21,423 bases of DNA from positions 1 to 21,423 of the forward strand of contig CALVKV010000005.1 of the NCBI GenBank assembly GCA_944333305.1, read 5' to 3'. Shown piece after piece: positions 14,600 to 21,423 of this stretch. A model generated the notes under the pieces. The model was not told where the DNA came from, did no database searches, and saw only the letters and a program-made list of their open reading frames with translations. This stretch comes from an uncultured Bacilli bacterium. GTDB taxonomy: Bacteria > Bacillota_I > Bacilli_A > RF39 > UBA660. The first letter of the stretch is position 1, and each line of letters starts with the position of its first letter. A program made the translations under genes and the position numbers.

Positions 14600-16475
14600 A
14601 TTTTGCTAATACTTCACATACTAAATTACTTATCTCTGTTGGATTATCTAAACTCATTCCTTCAATAAGTCTTGCTTCAGCATAAAGTATCTTGCTATAT
14701 TTTTCTAATGTCTCAAAATCTTTCTTTTCATATAAATCTTTAAGTTTATTAGCAATAGGATGATCTTCATTAATCTCCATTACAGTATCAGCTTTTACAC
14801 CTGTATCTGTTGGCATTGCATCCATTACTTTTTGCATTTCTACTGATACAGCACCTTTACTAGTTAAACATACGGGATGATTTTTCAAACGATGAGTAAA
14901 TGCTACTTCATTAACACTAGAACCTAAAGCATCATGCATCTTAGTAAACATTTCTTTATATTCTTCATTAACTTTCTTTAACTCATTCTTCTCTTCATCG
15001 CTTTCAAGATCTGCTTCACTGCTTGCCACATTAACAAAATTCTTATCTTTATAAGACATCATTACTTTAAAGACAAATTCATCTAAGTAATCAGTCAAAT
15101 ATAAAATATCTATACCCTTTTCTTTAGCAGCATCAACTTGAGGTAATAAATCAATTTTATCTACTGTCTCACCACAAGCATAGTAAATTGTCTTATCATC
15201 ATCACTCATCTTAGAAATATATTCATCAAGAGTAACCATTTTCTTTTCTTTAGATGAATAGAAAAGTAATAAGTCTTGTAATGTTTCTTTAGCCATTCCA
15301 TAAGACTCATAAATACCAACTTTAAGTTGCATTCCAAAGTCTTTAAAGAACTTCTCATAATTTTCTCTATCATTTTTAAGCATCTTTTCTAATTCTTTTT
15401 TAATCTTAGATTCAAGACTTTTAGCAATAGATTTAATTTGATAATTTTCTTGTAATGTTTCTCTCGAAATATTTAAAGATATATCTTCACTATCAACAAT
15501 ACCCTTAACAAAGCTAAAGTAATCTGGTAAAAGGTCAGAACATTTATCCATGATTAGAACACCTTTAGAATAAAGTTCAAGGCCTTTCTCATAGTCTTTA
15601 GAATAATAATTATATGGAGCATGGCTTGGAATAAATAAAAGTGTTGTATATGAACATCTTCCCTCTACTTCACTACGAATTACCTTTAAAGGAGCTTCAT
15701 AATCATAGAATTTATCTGTATAAAATGAATTATAATCTTCATCTTTTACACTACTCTTTTGTTTTTTCCAAATAGGAACCATACTGTTTAAAGTTTTATC
15801 TTCTAATTTTTTCTCTTCTTTATCATCTTTTTTAGTAGTTGTTTCTACTTCCATCTTAATTGGATAAGAAATATAATCAGAATACTTCTTAACTAATCTT
15901 TCAAGAGCATAATCTTCTAGATATTCATCATAATTATTATCTTCATTATTCTCTTTTAAGTGAAGAATTATTTTTGTACCGCATTTTTCATAGTCTGTCT
16001 CTTCAATAGAATATCCATCAGCACCGCTTGATACCCAACGATAAGCTTTATCACTATCATAAGCTTTACTAATAACTTCTACTTCATCACTTACCATGAA
16101 ACTAGAATAAAATCCTACACCAAACTGACCAATAATAGCCATGTTTTTATCATCAGACATTTTTTCTTTAAATAATTCAGAACCACTTTTAGCAATAGTA
16201 CCTAAATTATTTTCAAGTTCTTCTTCATTCATACCAATACCATTATCAATAATAGTTAAAGTACGATTATCTTTATCAGGAATAAGTCTAATCTCTAAAT
16301 CCTTCTTCTTAACTTTTATATCTTTATTAGTAAGTGATTCATAATAAAGTTTATCAATAGCATCACTTGCATTAGAAATTAACTCACGTAAAAATATCTC
16401 CTTATTAGTATAAATAGAATTAATCATTAAATCTAATAGCTTTTTAGATTCAGCTTTAAATTGTTTTTTCTTCAA
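14598..16475 (-). CDS. htpG: Molecular chaperone HtpG (Hsp90)
   Basis: This is the bacterial Hsp90, an ATP-dependent dimeric cytoplasmic chaperone. The N-terminal GHKL ATPase domain shows KEIFLRELISNASDAIDKL (ATP/Mg Glu and Asn), LTIIDNGIGMNEEEL and IGQFGVGFYSSFMV. The middle domain has SLNISRETLQ (catalytic-loop Arg) and the C-terminal dimerisation domain is complete. About 625 residues is the normal length. The frame opens at GTG 16484, but AAGAAGAG abuts that codon. The TTG at 16475 gives the typical MKKKQFKAESKKLLD start with about 9 nt spacing, so it is preferred. A CIRCE-like operator overlapping the promoter suggests HrcA heat-shock control. Confidence 0.97.
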   Translation of the reverse strand: MKKKQFKAESKKLLDLMINSIYTNKEIFLRELISNASDAIDKLYYESLTNKDIKVKKKDLEIRLIPDKDNRTLTIIDNGIGMNEEELENNLGTIAKSGSELFKEKMSDDKNMAIIGQFGVGFYSSFMVSDEVEVISKAYDSDKAYRWVSSGADGYSIEETDYEKCGTKIILHLKENNEDNNYDEYLEDYALERLVKKYSDYISYPIKMEVETTTKKDDKEEKKLEDKTLNSMVPIWKKQKSSVKDEDYNSFYTDKFYDYEAPLKVIRSEVEGRCSYTTLLFIPSHAPYNYYSKDYEKGLELYSKGVLIMDKCSDLLPDYFSFVKGIVDSEDISLNISRETLQENYQIKSIAKSLESKIKKELEKMLKNDRENYEKFFKDFGMQLKVGIYESYGMAKETLQDLLLFYSSKEKKMVTLDEYISKMSDDDKTIYYACGETVDKIDLLPQVDAAKEKGIDILYLTDYLDEFVFKVMMSYKDKNFVNVASSEADLESDEEKNELKKVNEEYKEMFTKMHDALGSSVNEVAFTHRLKNHPVCLTSKGAVSVEMQKVMDAMPTDTGVKADTVMEINEDHPIANKLKDLYEKKDFETLEKYSKILYAEARLIEGMSLDNPTEISNLVCEVLAK

Positions 16476-16508
16476 ATTAATCACTCTTCTTTCTTACTTA
16501 CATTAAGT

Positions 16509-16537
16509 AGAATAACACCAGAGTTAGCAATTGTCAA
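16509..16537 (-). promoter_or_regulatory. htpG promoter
   Basis: On the minus strand: perfect -35 TTGACA (16532-16537), 17-nt spacer, -10 TATTCT (16509-16514) preceded by TGT (extended -10). The -35 lies inside the operator described separately. The start is expected near 16502. Confidence 0.85.
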
Positions 16538-16550
16538 GAACGAGTGCTAA
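16524..16550 (-). promoter_or_regulatory. CIRCE operator (predicted HrcA site)
   Basis: On the minus strand TTAGCACTC, nine bases, then AATTGCTAA: the first arm matches the CIRCE consensus (TTAGCACTC-N9-GAGTGCTAA) 9 of 9, the second 7 of 9. It covers the -35 of the htpG promoter, so HrcA bound here would block RNA polymerase; heat inactivation of HrcA would release it. Confidence 0.85.
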
Positions 16551-16560
16551 AAAATAAACA

Positions 16561-16589
16561 AAAAAATTAGTAAAATAAATTTACTAATT
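16561..16589 (-). terminator. Intrinsic terminator of the dehydrogenase gene
   Basis: On the minus strand AATTAGTAAA pairs with TTTACTAATT (10 bp, 5-nt loop) followed by a T run. The TAA stop is part of the stem. It separates the dehydrogenase from the htpG operator. Confidence 0.75.
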
Positions 16590-17613
16590 ATTTACTAGGA
16601 TCTACTAAAATCTTAACGGCTCCATCATTACCACTAGTAAGTCTAAGATAAGCATTTTCAACTTCATCATAACCTACTATATCACTAACAAATTTCATAA
16701 CTTCTATTTGCTTATTTGCTATTAAATCAAGACATGTTGCAAATTCTTCTTTAGTATAGGCAATAGCCCCTTTAACAGTTAGCTCACTCATAACAGCAAT
16801 AACAGTTGGAATACTAATAGGACCAGTAGCAACCCCAACTAAGACAACAACTCCACCTGGTTTAACTGTAACTAAAGATGATGTAACAGCACTAGAATTC
16901 CCACAACATTCAATAACTATATCAAAGCCACCATTTGTATCAGCTTGGACTTCATTAACCATATCTTCACTAGTAGCATCATAATACTTATCAGCAACAC
17001 CTAAACTAACTGCTTTTTCTCCCCTATTAGGATTAGCTTCACTAACTGCTACAAAACTAGCACCTTCTTTCTTAGCAAACATCGCACTCATTAAGCCAAT
17101 AATTCCTCCACCAATTACTAAGACTTTAGAACCTACCTTAACATCTGCTAAATGAATACCATGTAAAGCCACTGCTGTAGGTTCAACCATAGCAGCCTCT
17201 TCATCACTAACATTATCTGGAACTTTTAATACCATATCACTTCTAACTTTAATCTTTTCTGCTAAAGCACCAGGATTATCAAGAGAAAGTCCTACTGCCT
17301 TTGTCCAAGTACTCTTACAATACTGTGGATTACCACTTAAACAAGCAGGACATTTACCACATGGAGAAATAGGTAAAGCAGTAACTCTATCTCCTACCTT
17401 TAAATCATCACTATTACCAGGATCAATTACCTCACCACAAAATTCATGTCCCATGACTAAACCGACAGGTTCGCCCATTGTAAAGTAATGCAAATCAGAT
17501 CCACAAATACCTGCTTTTAATACTTTGATAACAACATTAGTATTATCAATAACTGGTTCCTCTATTTCCTTTATTTCAAATTCATTTTTTCCTTTTAATG
17601 CAACAGCACGCAT
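16588..17613 (-). CDS. Zinc-dependent alcohol/polyol dehydrogenase (MDR family)
   Basis: This 341-residue cytoplasmic medium-chain dehydrogenase oxidises an alcohol to a ketone or aldehyde with NAD(P). Catalytic-zinc ligands are C37 (GICGSDLH) and H56-E57 (GHEFCGEV), with the later Glu in MVEPTAVALHG. The structural-zinc lobe has four cysteines, C85, C88, C91 and C99. The Rossmann motif is VLVIGGGIIG, followed by acidic VSEANPNR, where the Glu after the second strand favours NAD over NADP. It resembles sorbitol, threonine and butanediol dehydrogenases; the substrate cannot be fixed. The ATG has AGAGGTG 5 nt upstream. It is a single-gene unit with its own promoter and terminator. Confidence 0.92.
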   Translation of the reverse strand: MRAVALKGKNEFEIKEIEEPVIDNTNVVIKVLKAGICGSDLHYFTMGEPVGLVMGHEFCGEVIDPGNSDDLKVGDRVTALPISPCGKCPACLSGNPQYCKSTWTKAVGLSLDNPGALAEKIKVRSDMVLKVPDNVSDEEAAMVEPTAVALHGIHLADVKVGSKVLVIGGGIIGLMSAMFAKKEGASFVAVSEANPNRGEKAVSLGVADKYYDATSEDMVNEVQADTNGGFDIVIECCGNSSAVTSSLVTVKPGGVVVLVGVATGPISIPTVIAVMSELTVKGAIAYTKEEFATCLDLIANKQIEVMKFVSDIVGYDEVENAYLRLTSGNDGAVKILVDPSK

Positions 17614-17631
17614 CTTATCACCTCTAGTTTA

Positions 17632-17640
17632 ATTCTAACA
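17632..17640 (-). promoter_or_regulatory. Extended -10 promoter for the dehydrogenase
   Basis: The minus strand reads TGTTAGAAT, an extended -10, 18 nt upstream of the ATG, without a clear -35. The leader would be about 12 nt. Confidence 0.45.
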
Positions 17641-17647
17641 CAGATAT

Positions 17648-17685
17648 AAATAAAAAGATGTAAATTTTACTTATCTTTACATCTT
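17648..17685 (-). terminator. Intrinsic terminator after the phosphatase gene
   Basis: On the minus strand AAGATGTAAA pairs perfectly with TTTACATCTT (10 bp) around an 11-nt loop that holds the TAA stop, followed by TTTATTTA. Confidence 0.75.
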
Positions 17686-18122
17686 ATATATTCTAACAAA
17701 GCTCTACAACCTTTATCTATTTCTTTATAAGTAATATTAAAGTTATGAGTATACCATGGATCATCAATCTCTTTAGCTTTATTAGTAAAATTTAATAACT
17801 TATACACTTTCTTATCTGTACCAAATAATCTTTTCATAGATAAAACATTATAATTATCCATTCCTATAAAATAATCAAACTTTTCATAATCTTCTTCTAC
17901 TAACTGTCTTGCATAATGTCTATCGTATGGAATATTATTTAAATCTAACATTTTTTTAGTTCCAGGATGTATATCGTTACCTATCTCTTCATCACTAGTA
18001 CCTCGAGACTCTATTAAAAATTCTTTATTTAAGCCTGCTTTTTTCACTAAATCTTTAAATATATATTCAGCCATAGTACTTCTACAAATATTACCTTGAC
18101 AAACAAAACATACTTTTATCAT
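17667..18122 (-). CDS. Low-molecular-weight protein tyrosine phosphatase
   Basis: This 151-residue cytoplasmic phosphatase removes phosphate from tyrosine (the family can also act on phospho-arginine). The P-loop C-x5-R-S is at the start: FVCQGNICRST, with nucleophile C8 and R14. The general acid lies in IDDPWY (D121), as in the family's DP(Y/W) motif. Length is typical. The frame extends to an ATG at 18146 that would overlap the previous gene. However, AGAGGTG lies 7 nt before the ATG at 18122, which gives the classic MIKVCFVCQGNICRS start, so 18122 is chosen. It follows the helicase gene by 16 nt and shares its transcript. No tyrosine kinase gene is nearby, although phosphatases of this type often serve polysaccharide export control. 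Confidence 0.93.
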   Translation of the reverse strand: MIKVCFVCQGNICRSTMAEYIFKDLVKKAGLNKEFLIESRGTSDEEIGNDIHPGTKKMLDLNNIPYDRHYARQLVEEDYEKFDYFIGMDNYNVLSMKRLFGTDKKVYKLLNFTNKAKEIDDPWYTHNFNITYKEIDKGCRALLEYIRCKDK

Positions 18123-18138
18123 TTCCCTACACCTCTTA

Positions 18139-21100
18139 TTATTCATTATTAAATTTTAATAGTTCTCTAATATCATCAACAGATAAGTTTTGAAAGCTCT
18201 TATACTCATCTCCATCTTTTTCAATTAACTTGTCACTAAGTATCTTTTTCTTTTCTTGTAAATCAAGAATCTTTTCTTCAATAGTTCCCTTAGTAATTAA
18301 TTTAATTACTTCAACCGTATTTTTCTGACCTATCCTATGCGCTCTATCTGTCGCTTGATTTTCAGCTTGGGGATTCCACCATAAATCTAAATGAATTACA
18401 ATATCAGCACTAGTAAGATTTAAACCTGTCCCTCCACTTTTTAACATAATTAAGAAAATATTAGTATCATCACTATTAAATTTATCAACTAACTCTTGTC
18501 TTTTTTTACTACTAACAGAACCATCTATAACATAACTAGTAATGCCTTCTTTAGTAAGATTATCTTTAACTATATTTAAAGCAGTCCTAAAACTAGTAAA
18601 TAACAAAATCTTATGACCATTACTAACCACTTCTTTAACTACATCTATTAAATGCTCAATTTTAGATGAAGTCTTATTAAAATTATCAAATATTATTTTA
18701 GGATCAATACATACTTGTCTAAGTCTTGTTAGTAATGTAAGTATTTGCATTTTATTTTTAGAAAAACCATCACTAACTAACTCTTCCATTTCTTCTTTTG
18801 TCTCTTTTACAAGCGCTGCATAAATCTTCTTTTCTTCGTCACTTAAATCTATATAAATATTATTTTCAATCTTATCAGGTAAATCTTTTAATACTTCATT
18901 TTTCTTTCGTCTTAAAATAAATGGACTAACTTGTTCTCTAAGCTTACTAAGAACTAAATTAGTATCATCATCAAAATCTTTACCAATACAATATTTTTCC
19001 TTAAATTTAGTTTTATTAGCAAGGAAACCAGGCATTGCATAATCAAAAATACTCCATAACTCTAAAATAGAATTTTCAATAGGTGTACCTGTTAAAGCCA
19101 ATTTTATCTCACTATTAATACTCTTAACTGATCTTGTTAACAAGGCTGTAGGATTCTTAATATTTTGCGCTTCATCTATAATCATTACTTTAAAATTAAG
19201 TTCTTTATATAAATCTAAATCTTCTCTTAAAAGTCCATAACTAGTAATATAAACATTACTGTCACTTATCTTTAATCTAGCATGTCTATCCCTCTTTAAA
19301 CCTACAAAAATATTTCTTTTTATATCACCACTAAATTTTCTAAATTCATTATCCCAGTTATAAACTAATGCTGTAGGTGTTACTATCAGTATTTTTGCAT
19401 TATTATCTTCTTCTAAAACTCTTTTAATAAAAATAATTGTCTGCAAACTTTTACCAAGTCCCATTTCATCAGCAAGTATTCCACCTAAACCACACTTATA
19501 AAGATTATAAAGCCATTTAACTCCATCTTTTTGATAAGGTCTTAAAAGTTTATCTTCATCTTTCGTAAAATTAACCGAAGCATTCTTATATTCTTTAAAT
19601 TTCTCCACAAATTCATCAAATAAACTATTAGTTTTAATAAATTTATTCTTACTTTTTAAACTATCCAAATAAAGTGCTCTAAATTTAGGAATTTCTCCTT
19701 TTTCTTCATCTAACTCTAAATCTTCCCTTAACTCTTCTAACTCTTTAATTGAAGGATCAAGTAAATCTAAAATATCGCCACTTTTTAATTTATAATATTT
19801 TTTCTTACTTTTTAAACTTGCAAAAATATCATCTAATTCACTAGGACTAACATTATCAAGTTTAAATTCATAATTTAAGATATTATCTTTACCTATACTA
19901 AAACTAGTACTACCACTTACTTTTTTTATTAAATTAGTATTTTTAAACTTTTCACTAGTAAAGACTTCATAATTACTAATAAGCTCTTCTAACCCATTCT
20001 CAAAAAAATAACCAACCTCGTCTATATCATAAAGTTTTAACTCACTATCAAAACCATACTTAGCGATATCTAAAAATACACTTCTTTCAAATTCTTTATC
20101 TCTTATAACATCACTATCTTCTTTATCAAGATAATTAACTTCTATATCACTATAATTAAAGATTATTTTACATTCTATATATAATTCTAATATATCAAAA
20201 TATAACTTAACAGAAGGTGTCTTAACAATAACCAAATCATCAACAGACTTATCAAGACTAACTTTATCTTTAATATTAGGAATTAGATAATCTTTAAATT
20301 CTTTAAATTCTTTTGCAGAAAAAATAAAACTATCTACCCCTTCTTCTAATATATTTTTAGCAAGTATACTTTCTACTTCATTTAACTTATAAATACCATC
20401 TTTATCTATTAAATAACTATAATCACTACACAAATTAGTAAGAGTAGATAAATCAGAATCTATTTTTAAAATATGAGTATCTTTTTCTTTAACAATTTTA
20501 AAACTAAAAGGTAAACCTTTAATTACATGTAATTCTTTAGTAAATAACGAAGATTCTACATGAATAGTATCTACTATTGAAAATAACTCATCTAAATTAT
20601 TTTTAGTAGGAATTAAATAAGGGTCAGAACGGTAAAGTCTAGAATAAGCAAGTTCTATAAAACTAATAAGCTTTCTACTTTCTTTATTAAAATAATATTC
20701 TCTATTATTATAAACAAACTCTTTACCAAAATTAAGAACACCACCATTGCGATATTTATCTATAAAACTATTAACTTTATTTCCTAAGGCATAAAGTTTA
20801 TTAGAACCAACCTTAAATCTTAATTCATAATAAGATATATATTTATTTCTATAGTAACTATAATAATCAGGATGACTTTCTAACTTTAAATAAGGAACCA
20901 CAACAGCTTCTTTTTTTATAACGTTATTAGATTTAGTTACGTTTTTTATATCATTTAAAAGAGTTGCTGCTAACAAATCAGTTTGTTCATCTTCATTAAG
21001 GAAAAAATACTCTCCTTGATACTTAACTAAAACAGCAGCGACATGTTTACAAGATGAAGTAGCACTAAACTGCGGACAAGTACAAAATATATTTGTTATA

Positions 21101-21288
21101 TTTTTACTACTATCCTCTTCAACAATTATTATATAAGATTTTAAACTTGTTTCAGAATTTACAACAAATCTATATTTCTCACTATCAATGTCAAAACCAC
21201 TTCCTATATATTTAACTTTTCTATTATCATAGTTAAGACCTTTTTCTAAATCACTTCTACTAACATATTTTAATATCTCATCACTCAT
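18139..21288 (-). CDS. SWIM-domain SNF2 family helicase
   Basis: This 1049-residue (from 21288) SWI2/SNF2-type ATPase translocates on DNA, probably remodelling DNA-protein complexes or RNA polymerase. A SWIM zinc finger sits near the N-terminus (C69-x-C71, then C80-x-H82 in the chosen numbering). A long middle region (about 100-560) matches the layout of the bacterial SNF2-associated domain. The helicase core follows: GGILADEMGLGKSLQT (Walker A K613), IIDEAQNIKN (D705-E706), LTGTPIENS, LRRKKNEVLKDLP, LLFTSFR, LKSGGTGLNLTSAD and the final DRAHRIGQ with the arginine finger. The frame opens at 21306; GGATGTGG 5 nt before the ATG at 21288 favours MSDEILKYVSR. Family members are common in Firmicutes; the cellular role is poorly defined. 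Confidence 0.95.
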   Translation of the reverse strand: MSDEILKYVSRSDLEKGLNYDNRKVKYIGSGFDIDSEKYRFVVNSETSLKSYIIIVEEDSSKNITNIFCTCPQFSATSSCKHVAAVLVKYQGEYFFLNEDEQTDLLAATLLNDIKNVTKSNNVIKKEAVVVPYLKLESHPDYYSYYRNKYISYYELRFKVGSNKLYALGNKVNSFIDKYRNGGVLNFGKEFVYNNREYYFNKESRKLISFIELAYSRLYRSDPYLIPTKNNLDELFSIVDTIHVESSLFTKELHVIKGLPFSFKIVKEKDTHILKIDSDLSTLTNLCSDYSYLIDKDGIYKLNEVESILAKNILEEGVDSFIFSAKEFKEFKDYLIPNIKDKVSLDKSVDDLVIVKTPSVKLYFDILELYIECKIIFNYSDIEVNYLDKEDSDVIRDKEFERSVFLDIAKYGFDSELKLYDIDEVGYFFENGLEELISNYEVFTSEKFKNTNLIKKVSGSTSFSIGKDNILNYEFKLDNVSPSELDDIFASLKSKKKYYKLKSGDILDLLDPSIKELEELREDLELDEEKGEIPKFRALYLDSLKSKNKFIKTNSLFDEFVEKFKEYKNASVNFTKDEDKLLRPYQKDGVKWLYNLYKCGLGGILADEMGLGKSLQTIIFIKRVLEEDNNAKILIVTPTALVYNWDNEFRKFSGDIKRNIFVGLKRDRHARLKISDSNVYITSYGLLREDLDLYKELNFKVMIIDEAQNIKNPTALLTRSVKSINSEIKLALTGTPIENSILELWSIFDYAMPGFLANKTKFKEKYCIGKDFDDDTNLVLSKLREQVSPFILRRKKNEVLKDLPDKIENNIYIDLSDEEKKIYAALVKETKEEMEELVSDGFSKNKMQILTLLTRLRQVCIDPKIIFDNFNKTSSKIEHLIDVVKEVVSNGHKILLFTSFRTALNIVKDNLTKEGITSYVIDGSVSSKKRQELVDKFNSDDTNIFLIMLKSGGTGLNLTSADIVIHLDLWWNPQAENQATDRAHRIGQKNTVEVIKLITKGTIEEKILDLQEKKKILSDKLIEKDGDEYKSFQNLSVDDIRELLKFNNE

Positions 21289-21308
21289 AGATACCACATC
21301 CAACATTT

Positions 21309-21317
21309 AATATAGCA
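21309..21317 (-). promoter_or_regulatory. Extended -10 promoter for the helicase gene
   Basis: The minus strand reads TGCTATATT, 20 nt before the preferred ATG, preceded by a T-rich tract and no clear -35. The predicted start falls near 21302, so the leader is very short. In the remaining bases to the window end I see only A/T runs. Confidence 0.4.
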
Positions 21318-21423
21318 TAAGAAAAGAAAAAAAGATACAGATTATATAATTTGAGTTTAGGTTTTTTACGAAAAAGTTTTTTAAAAACACCACCACTTTA
21401 TATCAATTTATAGTAATGTATAA

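Noticed and set aside
58..21306. Mycoplasma/Spiroplasma genetic code (TGA as Trp)
   Set aside because: All large frames stay complete with TGA as stop, tryptophans checked are TGG, and TGA ends several genes at sensible positions.
21341..21400. Terminator-like A/T-rich inverted structure at the right end
   Set aside because: Pairing consists almost only of A and T runs with mismatches; no convincing stem on either strand.

Overview
The window is a stretch of a very AT-rich bacterial chromosome that reads like a low-GC member of the Bacillota (Bacilli or a deep-branching gut relative). The reasons are Gram-positive style Shine-Dalgarno sequences (AGGAGG, AAGGAAGTG), a CIRCE-type heat-shock operator, sigma-A-like promoters and A/T-ending codons. 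Tryptophan is TGG and TGA is used as a stop at least three times (ends of the genes at 58, 1092 and 5282), so the Mycoplasma code does not apply. I cannot name the species. No rRNA, tRNA, IS element or CRISPR array was seen.

Layout. (1) 58-6691, minus strand: a tight six-gene surface-polysaccharide operon in the order GtrA-like membrane protein, GtrB-like polyprenyl-phosphate glycosyltransferase, an O-antigen-polymerase/GT4 fusion protein, two GT2 glycosyltransferases and a membrane O-acyltransferase. (2) 6736-7557, minus: a membrane-anchored SGNH/GDSL esterase with its own promoter. (3) 7619-8397, minus: a complete type III (protein-RNA) toxin-antitoxin locus. It has a consensus promoter, two tandem 48-nt antitoxin RNA repeats, an intrinsic terminator and a CptN/ToxN-like endoribonuclease toxin. 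(4) 8424-9512, plus: an unrecognised HEXXH metallopeptidase-like protein. (5) 9521-12142, minus: pyruvate,phosphate dikinase. (6) 12216-14564, plus: pyrH (UMP kinase) and an ABC exporter half-transporter. (7) 14567-16550, minus: htpG (Hsp90) under a CIRCE/promoter composite. (8) 16561-17640, minus: a zinc-dependent alcohol/polyol dehydrogenase. (9) 17648-21317, minus: a SWIM-SNF2 helicase followed by a low-molecular-weight protein tyrosine phosphatase.

How the parts work together. The polysaccharide operon has flippase-type and glycosyl-donor genes (gtrA/gtrB), sugar transferases, a polymerase or ligase and an acyltransferase; the neighbouring extracellular esterase could remove what the acyltransferase adds. 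The remaining metabolic and stress genes look like ordinary chromosomal genes with individual promoters, most using an extended -10 (TGnTATACT-like) and little or no recognisable -35. Many intrinsic terminators overlap the stop codon of the gene they end.

The standout is the toxin-antitoxin locus. The two antitoxin repeats can each fold into an H-type pseudoknot, and all three base differences between the repeats preserve pairing. One two-position change is fully compensatory (U-A to C-G). The locus is bracketed by a 15-bp direct repeat, which suggests it moved in as a cassette.
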